From positions 1 through 8,304 of the forward strand of contig SKMY01000171.1 of assembly GCA_007120815.1 (NCBI GenBank): a stretch of 8,304 nt of DNA, written 5' to 3'. Of this stretch, positions 1-5,833 are shown piece after piece. Position 1 is the stretch's first letter, and every line of letters starts with the position of its first letter. The notes beneath the pieces were generated by a model that was not told the origin of the DNA, did no database searches, and saw only the letters and a list, made by a program, of their open reading frames with translations. This DNA comes from Syntrophomonadaceae bacterium (lineage in GTDB: Bacteria > Bacillota_D > Dethiobacteria > DTU022 > UBA8154). The position numbers and the translations under genes are program-made.

Positions 1-2
1 AG

Positions 3-422
3 GACAAAGAAAGCGCCCAGGCCATGGTAAAAGAACGGGGAATCCAGTCCCGTGTCATTTTTATTGGAACCCAGGTAGAGCTTGTGCCTTTGCTTTCTGC
101 AGCAGATTTGTTTGTTCTTCCCTCGGAAAAAGAGAGCTTTGGCCTGGCTGCATTAGAAGCGATGGCCTGTGGTGTTCCCGTTGTTGCCACGGAAACAGGA
201 GGGCTGCCTGAACTCGTTGAGCATGGCAAAACCGGGCTGCTTGTGCCTGTTGGGGATGTGGACGCCCTGGCGGAATCCATGGGCAGCCTGTTAGAAAATC
301 CCGCCCTACACGGCCAGATGGCCGTCATGGCGCGAGAAAAAGCCAAATGTTTTGCTGTTGAAGGGATTATCCCGCAATATGAAGAATTTTATCAAAGCGT
401 ACTTTCTCACGCAAAACTGTAG
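3..422 (+). CDS. bshA: GT4 glycosyltransferase, C-terminal part, BshA-like (5' end outside window)
   Basis: Only the last 139 codons are visible. The frame is open from the window edge, so the ATG at 24 is internal and the gene begins upstream. The visible part is the C-terminal Rossmann domain of a GT-B, family GT4 enzyme. It has the EX7E nucleotide-sugar signature within SEKESFGLAALEAMACGVP, then GGLPELVEHGKTGLLVPVGD, and a C-terminal helix ending IIPQYEEFYQSVL. The SEKESFGL segment and the QYE..Y..VL ending match what I remember of BshA, which joins GlcNAc from UDP-GlcNAc to L-malate in bacillithiol synthesis. The donor-binding half is seen and the acceptor domain is not, so substrate specificity is inferred. 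A different GT4 enzyme is possible, and bacillithiol is not typical of Clostridia. The stop is TAG at 420-422, and hisH starts 26 nt later, so the two may be cotranscribed. I am sure of the GT4 family and only moderately sure of BshA. Confidence 0.8.
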   Translation, partial: DKESAQAMVKERGIQSRVIFIGTQVELVPLLSAADLFVLPSEKESFGLAALEAMACGVPVVATETGGLPELVEHGKTGLLVPVGDVDALAESMGSLLENPALHGQMAVMAREKAKCFAVEGIIPQYEEFYQSVLSHAKL

Positions 423-430
423 TTTTTTTC

Positions 431-438
431 AGGAGGGG
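431..438 (+). promoter_or_regulatory. Ribosome binding site deciding the TTG start of hisH
   Basis: AGGAGGGG lies 10 nt upstream of TTG at 449. No ATG or GTG sits at a usable distance in this frame, and the protein begins with the HisH-typical IAVVDYGMGN right after the TTG. The site therefore fixes a TTG start. Confidence 0.8.
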
Positions 439-448
439 TTATTAAGCG

Positions 449-1075
449 TTGATCGCGGTGGTAGATTACGGAATGGGGAATGTGACCAGTGTGCGTAACG
501 GGTTTGACTTACTGGGTATTCAAACGGTTTTGACCCACGATACCGATGTTTTAGATAAATGCCGTGGTATTGTGGTTCCAGGGGTAGGTGCGTTCGGATG
601 TGCGTCCGAGGACCTGGAAAAAAAAGGCCTGATGGCGTATCTCAAGCACCGCAAGAACCAGGAAACCTACATCCTGGGTATTTGCCTTGGACTGCAGCTT
701 TTTTTCGACGAAAGCGAAGAAGACCCGGGTTTTGAGGGCATTCATTTTTTTCCGGGTAAAGTTATCCGTTTCCCGGAGCATGTAAAGGTTCCTCATATGG
801 GTTGGAATCGGATCTTCTTCACCCGGCCTGATCCCATTTTTACTGATGTTCCCGATGCCAGTCATTTTTATTTTGCCCATTCTTATTATGCCAGCCCGGA
901 AAAGAACGAACTTGCCCTTGCCCGCTGCAATTACGGGTCATCTTTTGCTGCTGCAGTGAAACGAGATACGGTTTATGGTTTGCAGTTTCACCCGGAAAAA
1001 AGCGGTAAATTGGGGCTTATTATATTACGTAATTTCGAAAGGATGGTATCCAGTGCAACTGATTCCAGCCGTTGA
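449..1075 (+). CDS. hisH: Imidazole glycerol phosphate synthase, glutamine amidotransferase subunit HisH
   Basis: HisH is the class I glutaminase subunit of IGP synthase. It hydrolyses glutamine and passes ammonia through the barrel of HisF, the fifth step of histidine synthesis, in the cytoplasm. The 208-residue length is normal. The N-terminus reads VVDYGMGNVTSV, the oxyanion region has VPGVGAFG (residues 43-50), and the nucleophile elbow GICLG carries Cys79. The catalytic dyad is His181 and Glu183 in GLQFHPEKSG. The PHMGWN segment (115-120) is also typical of the family. Translation starts at TTG 449 behind a strong Shine-Dalgarno. The 3' end overlaps hisA by 23 nt, which implies coupled translation. 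HisF, its partner, is two genes downstream. The gene appears intact with all catalytic residues present. Confidence 0.97.
   Translation: MIAVVDYGMGNVTSVRNGFDLLGIQTVLTHDTDVLDKCRGIVVPGVGAFGCASEDLEKKGLMAYLKHRKNQETYILGICLGLQLFFDESEEDPGFEGIHFFPGKVIRFPEHVKVPHMGWNRIFFTRPDPIFTDVPDASHFYFAHSYYASPEKNELALARCNYGSSFAAAVKRDTVYGLQFHPEKSGKLGLIILRNFERMVSSATDSSR
1038..1043 (+). promoter_or_regulatory. Ribosome binding site for the GTG start of hisA
   Basis: AAAGGA lies inside the 3' end of hisH, 9 nt before GTG at 1053. An ATG exists in the same frame at 975, but the extra 26 residues it would add (MVCSFTRKK and onward) have no counterpart in HisA proteins. This site supports the GTG start. Confidence 0.7.
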
Positions 1076-1784
1076 TCTTCACAGGGGCAAATGTGTGCGG
1101 CTTCTGATGGGGGAAAGAGATCGGGAAACGGTTTACAGCGATAATCCGGTGGAAATGGCCCTTAAGTGGGAAAAGGATGGGGCCCACCGCCTCCATATGG
1201 TTGATCTTGACGGGGCCTTTGACGGCGCACCGGCCAACACCCCGGCTATTGCGGAAATAGCATCCAGCTTGACGATTCCCCTGCAGCTGGGTGGAGGGAT
1301 GCGCAGCCGGGAAATTGCAGAAAAGGCATTTGAATTGGGTATTCAGCGGGTTATCCTGGGAACGGTGGCCGTTGAGCAGCCTGAACTGGTCCGGGAACTG
1401 GCCCGGGAATACGGTGATAAAATCATTGTAGGCATCGACGCCCGGGATGGGATCGTTGCCGTAAAAGGTTGGGTGGAAGGGTCAGGTGTTCATGCGGTGG
1501 CCTTTGCCCTGACCATGCAGGAATACGGCGTGAAAGAAATTATTTATACAGATATTTCCAGGGACGGGACGCTAAAGGGGCCCAACCTGGACGCCCTGGA
1601 AACCATGGCTTCAAAGCTGGATATTCCCCTGATTGCTTCCGGAGGCATATCTTCCCTGGAAGATTTGAAACATGTGAAAGGCCTGGAACCCTTGGGCGTC
1701 CAAGGTGTTATCGTTGGACAGGCCTTATATACAGGCCAGTTTACGCTGCAAGAAGCCCTGGCCGCCCTGGCAGGTGCCGGCTGA
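1053..1784 (+). CDS. hisA: ProFAR isomerase HisA
   Basis: HisA is a (beta/alpha)8-barrel enzyme that performs the Amadori rearrangement of ProFAR to PRFAR, the fourth step of histidine synthesis. From GTG 1053 the protein is 243 residues, the usual length, and begins MQLIPAVDL. The conserved acid/base aspartates are Asp8 (PAVDL) and Asp129 (VGIDAR). Phosphate-binding loops are LQLGGGMRS (78-85) and [14 protein letters not shown] (165-178), with SGGISS (196-201) near the end. The barrel half-repeats are those shared with HisF. A full histidine block surrounds it, so a dual-function PriA role in tryptophan synthesis is not suggested. The gene overlaps hisH by 23 nt and is followed by a 43-nt gap before hisF. 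It looks intact. Confidence 0.97.
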   Translation: MQLIPAVDLHRGKCVRLLMGERDRETVYSDNPVEMALKWEKDGAHRLHMVDLDGAFDGAPANTPAIAEIASSLTIPLQLGGGMRSREIAEKAFELGIQRVILGTVAVEQPELVRELAREYGDKIIVGIDARDGIVAVKGWVEGSGVHAVAFALTMQEYGVKEIIYTDISRDGTLKGPNLDALETMASKLDIPLIASGGISSLEDLKHVKGLEPLGVQGVIVGQALYTGQFTLQEALAALAGAG

Positions 1785-1813
1785 ACTTATTGGATATAAA
1801 AACTGTATTTACT

Positions 1814-1823
1814 GGAGGGAGGA
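1814..1823 (+). promoter_or_regulatory. Ribosome binding site deciding the TTG start of hisF
   Basis: GGAGGGAGGA precedes two consecutive TTG codons at 1828 and 1831. The first GGAGG is 9 nt from TTG 1828, which gives the family-typical start MLAKRI. An upstream in-frame ATG at 1705 lies within hisA and would add an unrelated 41-residue extension. Confidence 0.8.
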
Positions 1824-1827
1824 TCTG

Positions 1828-2592
1828 TTGTTGGCAAAGCGAATTGTACCGTGCCTGGATGTAAAGGACGGAAGAGTGGTAAAAGGGGTCCAGTTTGTGG
1901 ATTTGAAAGATGCGGGGGATCCCGTCGAGCTGGCCAGATTTTATGATAGTTCGGGAGCTGATGAGCTGGTTTTCCTGGATATTACTGCTTCTTATGAAAA
2001 GAGAGAAACCATGCTGGATGTGGCCCGCAGGACTGCGCAAGAGGTATTCATTCCTTTTATCGTCGGTGGGGGCATTAACAGCATTGAACACATCCGGGCT
2101 ATTTTGAAGGCGGGGGCCGATAAAATTTCTTTGAATACCTCTGCGGTACAAACCCCCGATTTGATTCGGGAAGGTGCTCACATTTTCGGCAGCCAGTGTA
2201 TTGTCGTGGCCATTGATGCCTGCTGGAACGAGGAAATGAACGATTGGGAAGTGTACACCCACGGGGGGAGAACACCGACCGGCATGTCAGCCTTGTTGTG
2301 GGCTGAAAAGGTAGAGAGCCTGGGTGCCGGAGAAATATTGCTGACCAGCATGAATGCCGACGGAGGGCAGGTAGGGTTTGATATCCCGCTCAATCGTTCG
2401 GTGGCGGAACGGGTGAATATTCCCGTGATCGCCTCGGGCGGTGCCGGTAAGATCGAGCATTTTGAGACGGTTTTAACCGAGGGGAAAGCCGATGCGGCAC
2501 TGGCAGCTTCTGTTTTTCATTACCGCCATTTTTCCGTGATGGATGTGAAGAGTTATTTGAGAGAAAAAGGTGTGGAGGTGCGCATGACATGA
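1828..2592 (+). CDS. hisF: Imidazole glycerol phosphate synthase, cyclase subunit HisF
   Basis: HisF is the barrel subunit of IGP synthase. It uses ammonia delivered by HisH to convert PRFAR to IGP and AICAR. From TTG 1828 it has 254 residues, a normal length, beginning [20 protein letters not shown]. The catalytic pair Asp11 and Asp130 (VVAIDA) is present at the same numbers as in the Thermotoga enzyme. VGGGINS (79-85), SLNTSAV (101-107), THGGRTPTG (144-152) and ASGGAGK (202-208) are canonical. The odd feature is the loop [15 protein letters not shown] (171-185). The family usually has LLTSxDxDGTxxGxD, so the first Asp is Asn176 and the Thr is Gly180; Thr173, Asp178 and Asp185 are kept. The stop overlaps the hisI start in an ATGA (2589-2592), indicating translational coupling. 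Identity is certain; the effect of the loop changes is unknown. Confidence 0.97.
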   Translation: MLAKRIVPCLDVKDGRVVKGVQFVDLKDAGDPVELARFYDSSGADELVFLDITASYEKRETMLDVARRTAQEVFIPFIVGGGINSIEHIRAILKAGADKISLNTSAVQTPDLIREGAHIFGSQCIVVAIDACWNEEMNDWEVYTHGGRTPTGMSALLWAEKVESLGAGEILLTSMNADGGQVGFDIPLNRSVAERVNIPVIASGGAGKIEHFETVLTEGKADAALAASVFHYRHFSVMDVKSYLREKGVEVRMT

Positions 2593-2948
2593 TCGAGGAA
2601 ATTGCCTTTGAAAAACATGAATTAATTCCCGCCATCATTCAGGACGTCGAAAGCGGCGACGTTTTAATGCTTGCATATATGAACCGGCAGTCCCTGGAAA
2701 AAACGCTTCAAACCGGCCTGACCTGGTTTTGGAGCCGAAGCCGTCAAAAATTTTGGCAAAAAGGAGAAACGTCGGGTCACATACAAGAAGTGAAAACTAT
2801 CAGCTATGATTGTGATGCCGATACGCTGTTAATTAAAGTGAAGCAAACGGGACCGGCTTGCCATACCGGAGAAAGAAGCTGTTTCTTTAATCATCTCTAC
2901 CCCGGGCAGCCGCAGGAAGAAGGCATCAGGTCAAAAGAAGGAGGCTAA
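2589..2948 (+). CDS. hisI: Phosphoribosyl-AMP cyclohydrolase HisI (monofunctional)
   Basis: HisI opens the adenine ring of phosphoribosyl-AMP, the third step of histidine synthesis, in the cytoplasm as a zinc-dependent dimer. The 119 residues cover only the cyclohydrolase domain; the HisE pyrophosphohydrolase domain found in bifunctional HisIE proteins is absent. Visible signatures are [11 protein letters not shown] (26-36), [20 protein letters not shown] (45-64) and the metal sites. The Mg-type cluster is Asp74, Asp76 and Asp78 in DCDAD. The zinc cysteines are Cys75, Cys91 and Cys98, with 16- and 7-residue spacing as in archaeal HisI. It begins at the ATGA overlap with hisF and ends 2 nt before the Rrf2 gene. 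The last ten or so residues ([10 protein letters not shown]) form an unstructured-looking tail that also carries the next gene's Shine-Dalgarno. Confidence 0.97.
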   Translation: MIEEIAFEKHELIPAIIQDVESGDVLMLAYMNRQSLEKTLQTGLTWFWSRSRQKFWQKGETSGHIQEVKTISYDCDADTLLIKVKQTGPACHTGERSCFFNHLYPGQPQEEGIRSKEGG

Positions 2949-2950
2949 TC

Positions 2951-3400
2951 ATGTTAAAGCTGTCAACACGGGGTGAATATGGTGTGCGGGCCATGATAGA
3001 GCTTGGGTTATCCGATGGAGGCTCTTTAACGGTTCAAGAAATATCAAACCAACAAAATATCTCCGCTAAATATCTGGAGCACCTTCTAGCTTTGTTGAAA
3101 AAAGCTGAACTGGTTAGCAGCGAACGGGGTCCCCGGGGAGGCTATCGGCTGTCCAGGCCTGCCAGGGAAATAACCCTGGCAGAAATCCTGGTTGCCCTGG
3201 AAGGCAACAACCCACCGGTAAACTGTTTGAGGGAGGAAGCGACAAACCATCAAGCCTGTTTGTGGCAGGAAAAGTGCGCCCTGCAAGCGGTTTGGCTCGG
3301 CATTCATGAAAATATTACCACCATTCTCAGAGACATTACCCTGTATGATATCTGTGAAAAACAGCAAACCATAATGAATACTACGATGTATCACATTTAA
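2951..3400 (+). CDS. Rrf2-family transcriptional regulator, IscR-like with cysteine cluster
   Basis: This is a 149-residue Rrf2-type DNA-binding protein, a family of dimeric winged-helix regulators that often sense iron-sulfur status, nitric oxide or cysteine supply. The N-terminal signature is MLKLSTRGEYGVRAMIELG. The recognition region is LTVQEISNQQNISAKYLEHLL (26-46) and the wing is ERGPRGGYRLSRP (58-70). The C-terminal part has Cys92, Cys103 and Cys109, the usual place for an Fe-S cluster, plus Cys135. The spacing C-x10-C-x5-C is wider than in IscR (x5, x5). CymR-type members lack these cysteines, so a cluster-binding role is favoured but inferred. ATG 2951 has AAGGAGG 6 nt upstream. The gene sits between hisI (2 nt) and aroC (20 nt) and is almost certainly cotranscribed with them. 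Its targets cannot be told from the sequence, and I assign no symbol. Confidence 0.9.
   Translation: MLKLSTRGEYGVRAMIELGLSDGGSLTVQEISNQQNISAKYLEHLLALLKKAELVSSERGPRGGYRLSRPAREITLAEILVALEGNNPPVNCLREEATNHQACLWQEKCALQAVWLGIHENITTILRDITLYDICEKQQTIMNTTMYHI
3159..3182. repeat. Perfect 9-bp inverted repeat inside the Rrf2 gene
   Basis: CTGCCAGGG and CCCTGGCAG flank the 6-nt loop AAATAA. In RNA this would be a stable hairpin. It lies in the coding region for PAREITLAE just after the wing of the regulator. No T-run follows, so it is not an intrinsic terminator. It may be a chance product of the codons. Confidence 0.5.
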
Positions 3401-3420
3401 GTTAGGAAAGAGGAATCCTT

Positions 3421-4605
3421 ATGCGTTACCTGACTGCGGGTGAATCCCACGGCCCGGCCCTTACGGGAATCATCGAAGGCCTACCCGCCGGCTTGTTTCT
3501 CGATGAAGGCTTTATAAATCAGCTGCTTGCCCGAAGACAGGGCGGTTTCGGCCGGGGAGGCCGAATGGCCATTGAGAAAGACCGGGTTCGCTTTTTATCC
3601 GGGGTTCGTTTTGGGAAAACATTGGGCAGCCCGCTGTCCATCGTCATTGAAAATAAAGACTGGGTGAACTGGCAGGATGTTATGTCAACCGGGCCCCGGG
3701 AGAATGAAAACCTGAAAATTGTTGACTGCCCACGTCCGGGCCATGCAGACCTGGCAGGAGGGCTGAAGTATGGCCACCGGGATCTGCGTAACGTTCTGGA
3801 ACGGGCCAGCGCAAGGGAAACAGCCATGCGCGTGGCCCTGGGAGCTGTAGCCTTTCTGCTGCTCAGGCCTTTCAAGGTGGAGGTGTCCGGTTTTGTCCTT
3901 TCCGTTGGGGATGTGGCGGCGGCTTATCCCGATCCTTGTTTTACGGCCAAAGGGTTAAAAGACCGGGTTGACAGGTCGGTTCTGTACTGTCCTGATGAGA
4001 GCGCCACCCAAGAAATGGTAAAGGCTGTTGAACAGGCCCGACGAGAAGGGGATACATTGGGCGGGGTATTTGAGGTTTGGGTCGACGGGCTGCCGCCCGG
4101 CCTGGGAAGCTATGTTCATCCCGACCGGCGCCTGGATGGGCGTATCGCCGGCGCCTTGATGAGCATTCCTGGGGTAAAGGGCGTTGAAATCGGGCTGGGA
4201 TTTGAAGCCGCCAGGCGGAAAGGGTCCCGGGTCCACGACCCGATTCGGGTTGATGAATTAAGTGGTGTATGCCGGGCGTCCAACCGGGCAGGCGGCCTGG
4301 AAGGCGGGGTAACCAATGGAGAACGGTTAGTGGTGCGAGGAGCTATGAAACCCATTCCCACCCTGTTGAGTGCCCTTCCCAGCATAAAGCTGGGCAGCCT
4401 GGAGCCTGTAAAAGCGGCGGTTGAGCGCTCCGATGTTTGTGCCGTTCCAGCGGCCTCCGTGGTGGGCGAAGCCGTGGTTGCCTGGGAAGTGGCCCGGGCA
4501 TTTTGTGAAAAATTTCCTGGGGATTCCATGGCTGAAATGGAGCGGTCTTATAACGGTTATTTGCGTGATATTAACCAATACATGGAGAAAAAAGCGGATG
4601 TTTAA
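3421..4605 (+). CDS. aroC: Chorismate synthase AroC
   Basis: AroC makes chorismate from EPSP with reduced FMN, the last step of the shikimate pathway. The protein has 394 residues, close to the Gram-positive forms of about 390. The start MRYLTAGESHGPALTGIIEG carries His10. RQGGFGRGGRM (39-49) contains the substrate-binding arginines. RPGHADLAGGLKYGHRD (105-121) includes His108, and RASARETAMRVALGA (128-142) is the flavin/substrate helix. SNRAGGLEGGVTNG (287-300), AMKPIPTL (308-315) and ERSDVCAVPAASVVGEA (335-351) with Asp338 complete the signature set. ATG 3421 has GAGGA 6 nt upstream. The 3' end overlaps aroB by 8 nt. Whether this form makes its own reduced flavin (bifunctional) cannot be told here, but bacterial forms generally do not. 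The gene is intact. Confidence 0.97.
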   Translation: MRYLTAGESHGPALTGIIEGLPAGLFLDEGFINQLLARRQGGFGRGGRMAIEKDRVRFLSGVRFGKTLGSPLSIVIENKDWVNWQDVMSTGPRENENLKIVDCPRPGHADLAGGLKYGHRDLRNVLERASARETAMRVALGAVAFLLLRPFKVEVSGFVLSVGDVAAAYPDPCFTAKGLKDRVDRSVLYCPDESATQEMVKAVEQARREGDTLGGVFEVWVDGLPPGLGSYVHPDRRLDGRIAGALMSIPGVKGVEIGLGFEAARRKGSRVHDPIRVDELSGVCRASNRAGGLEGGVTNGERLVVRGAMKPIPTLLSALPSIKLGSLEPVKAAVERSDVCAVPAASVVGEAVVAWEVARAFCEKFPGDSMAEMERSYNGYLRDINQYMEKKADV

Positions 4606-5722
4606 CATTCAAGTTCATACGGAAAGCAGAAGATACCCGGTTTTTATCGGAACCAACATTTTAGATAGGATCGGCCCGGTGCTCAAAAAATATGTGAATG
4701 CCCGGGTCATTCTGGTTGTGAGCGATTCAATTGTAGCTCCTTTGTATGCAGATGCCTGCCGGGAGGCCCTTCAAGGGGTGGACTTTTCTGTGGAGTTGGC
4801 AGAATTTCAATGCGGCGAACGGAGCAAGTCTTTAGAAGCGGCATCAGCCCTTTACGACCGTGCGATAACAACCGGCTTGAGCCGGGGAGACGCGATTCTG
4901 GCCCTGGGTGGAGGGGTAACCGGAGACCTGACCGGTTTTGTTGCAGCCACGTATCTCAGGGGCATCGCCTTTATCCAGGTCCCTACGACCTTGCTGGCCA
5001 TGGTGGACAGCAGTGTGGGTGGAAAGGTGGCTGTCAATCACTCCAGGGGGAAGAACCTGATCGGTGCTTTTTACCAGCCTGCAGCGGTTTTCGCAGACAC
5101 AGCCCTGCTAAGGACGCTTCCCGAGCGGGAGTTCATAGCCGGCCTGGCTGAAGTGGTAAAGTGTGGGCTCATCGGGGACCAATGGCTGTTCCAACGCCTG
5201 GAAACGTTGAGCCTTGGCAGGTCTAAAGGAGGCAGTGAGGTCCTTGCACCGTCGGGCATTCTGCTGAAAAAGCTGATTGCGCGTTCTGTCATGTTAAAAA
5301 GAAATGTGGTCCTGCAGGATGAAAAGGAAAATGATCTGCGGCGGGTTTTAAACCTGGGACATACCTTCGGTCATGCCCTGGAAGCCTCCACCGGGTATGA
5401 TTATTTTCTTCACGGAGAGGCCGTGGCATGGGGTATGGCCCTGGCAGCCCGACTTTCCAGGCGCCTCAAGCTGCTCAGCGAAGAAAATGAAAAGCGGATC
5501 ATTCGGGTCGTTCGGTGGTTGGATCCGCCCGGGCCTCCAGGATATTTAACCCGGGATTCCCTGGTTGACGCGCTGCAGTACGATAAAAAAAGAGAACAAG
5601 GGGTCCTGGTTTTTGTTTTGCCTGTTGATATAGGCAGGGTGATTTTTTACCGGTCACCGCCTTGGGATGCCATTCAGGAAGCCCTCGATGCGTTTTTGCA
5701 GGAAAAAATTCTTTTGGAATAG
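4598..5722 (+). CDS. aroB: 3-Dehydroquinate synthase AroB
   Basis: AroB converts DAHP to 3-dehydroquinate with NAD and a divalent metal, the second shikimate-pathway step. Starting at ATG 4598 it has 374 residues and begins MFNIQVHTESRRYPVFIG, typical of the family. A longer in-frame start at 4421 would add 59 residues that merely shadow aroC, so it is rejected. The NAD-binding loop is LALGGGVTGDLTGFVAATYLR (101-121), followed by PTTLLAMVDSSVGGK (129-143) and NLIGAFYQP (153-161). Metal ligands are Glu185 (AGLAEVVK), His255 (LGHTFGHALE) and His272 (LHGEAVAWGM), with active-site His259. The gene overlaps aroC by 8 nt, with GGAG at 4584-4587 as a modest ribosome site. AroC plus AroB cover two non-adjacent steps; the rest of the pathway is not in this window. 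Confidence 0.97.
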   Translation: MFNIQVHTESRRYPVFIGTNILDRIGPVLKKYVNARVILVVSDSIVAPLYADACREALQGVDFSVELAEFQCGERSKSLEAASALYDRAITTGLSRGDAILALGGGVTGDLTGFVAATYLRGIAFIQVPTTLLAMVDSSVGGKVAVNHSRGKNLIGAFYQPAAVFADTALLRTLPEREFIAGLAEVVKCGLIGDQWLFQRLETLSLGRSKGGSEVLAPSGILLKKLIARSVMLKRNVVLQDEKENDLRRVLNLGHTFGHALEASTGYDYFLHGEAVAWGMALAARLSRRLKLLSEENEKRIIRVVRWLDPPGPPGYLTRDSLVDALQYDKKREQGVLVFVLPVDIGRVIFYRSPPWDAIQEALDAFLQEKILLE

Positions 5723-5743
5723 GCTTTACGGAATAGGCTTTGC
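5716..5743. repeat. 14-bp tandem duplication across the aroB stop codon
   Basis: GGAATAGGCTTTAC (5716-5729) is followed directly by GGAATAGGCTTTGC (5730-5743), identical at 13 of 14 positions. The first copy contains the aroB stop TAG (5720-5722). The second lies in the intergenic gap and its end overlaps the possible -35 element. This looks like a small slippage duplication. Confidence 0.7.
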
Positions 5744-5768
5744 ACCGAAAAGAAAAAAAGGATAAAAT
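5740..5768 (+). promoter_or_regulatory. Possible sigma-A-type promoter before the HD/sec unit
   Basis: TTGCAC (5740-5745) and TAAAAT (5763-5768) are separated by 17 nt. The -10 matches TATAAT at 5 of 6 positions, while the -35 matches only the TTG of TTGACA well. The pair sits in the largest intergenic gap, after a run of contiguous genes, which is where a new transcript would be expected. Transcription would begin near 5775. The call is from consensus matching by eye only. Confidence 0.35.
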
Positions 5769-5785
5769 AGATGCAGGAGATGATA

Positions 5786-5833
5786 ATGATAGCGAGCAAT
5801 AAAAATAATTATTTGAAAAGCAGGTGTAGATAG
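5786..5833 (+). CDS. Possible 15-codon leader ORF ahead of the HD gene
   Basis: An ATG at 5786 has AGGAG at 5775-5779, 6 nt upstream, and opens a 15-residue frame (MIASNKNNYLKSRCR). It ends in TAG at 5831-5833, and that stop shares one base with the GTG start of the HD gene. An in-frame ATG at 5771 would give 20 residues and has AAGGA 8 nt upstream. Stop/start contact would suit translational coupling. If the promoter above is real, the Shine-Dalgarno would lie at the extreme 5' end of the mRNA, which weakens the case. The peptide resembles nothing I recognise and has no repeated amino acid suggesting attenuation. Chance is quite possible. Confidence 0.2.
   Translation: MIASNKNNYLKSRCR
5803..5814. 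repeat. 12-bp perfect AT palindrome upstream of the HD gene
   Basis: AAATAATTATTT is a perfect dyad 18 nt before the GTG start and downstream of the possible promoter. It could be an operator half-site pair, but in such AT-rich DNA a chance palindrome is also likely. Confidence 0.35.

Noticed and set aside
412..429. Possible terminator after the glycosyltransferase
   Set aside because: AAAACTGTAGTTTT can fold only as a 5-bp A/T stem (AAAAC/GTTTT) before a T-run. That is too weak for an intrinsic terminator.
551..880. 109-codon minus-strand open frame inside hisH
   Set aside because: Antisense shadow of a clearly functional gene. I see no ribosome site or domain that would support it.
975..1052. 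26-residue N-terminal extension of HisA from ATG 975
   Set aside because: It overlaps the HisH catalytic end, and HisA proteins start at the (M)QLIPAVDL encoded from GTG 1053.
1469..1864. 131-codon open frame across hisA and the start of hisF
   Set aside because: Its Gly/Arg/Cys-rich composition, with no recognisable domain, is typical of a shadow frame of hisA.
4378..4394. CCCAGC/GCTGGG hairpin in aroC
   Set aside because: A 6-bp stem within coding sequence with no T-run; expected by chance.
4116..4529. 137-codon minus-strand open frame inside aroC
   Set aside because: Ser/Thr/Arg/Pro-rich translation typical of the complement of a codon-biased gene.
4421..4597. 59-residue N-terminal extension of AroB
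   Set aside because: The extension lies wholly inside aroC in another frame and matches nothing in AroB, whose normal N-terminus begins at ATG 4598.
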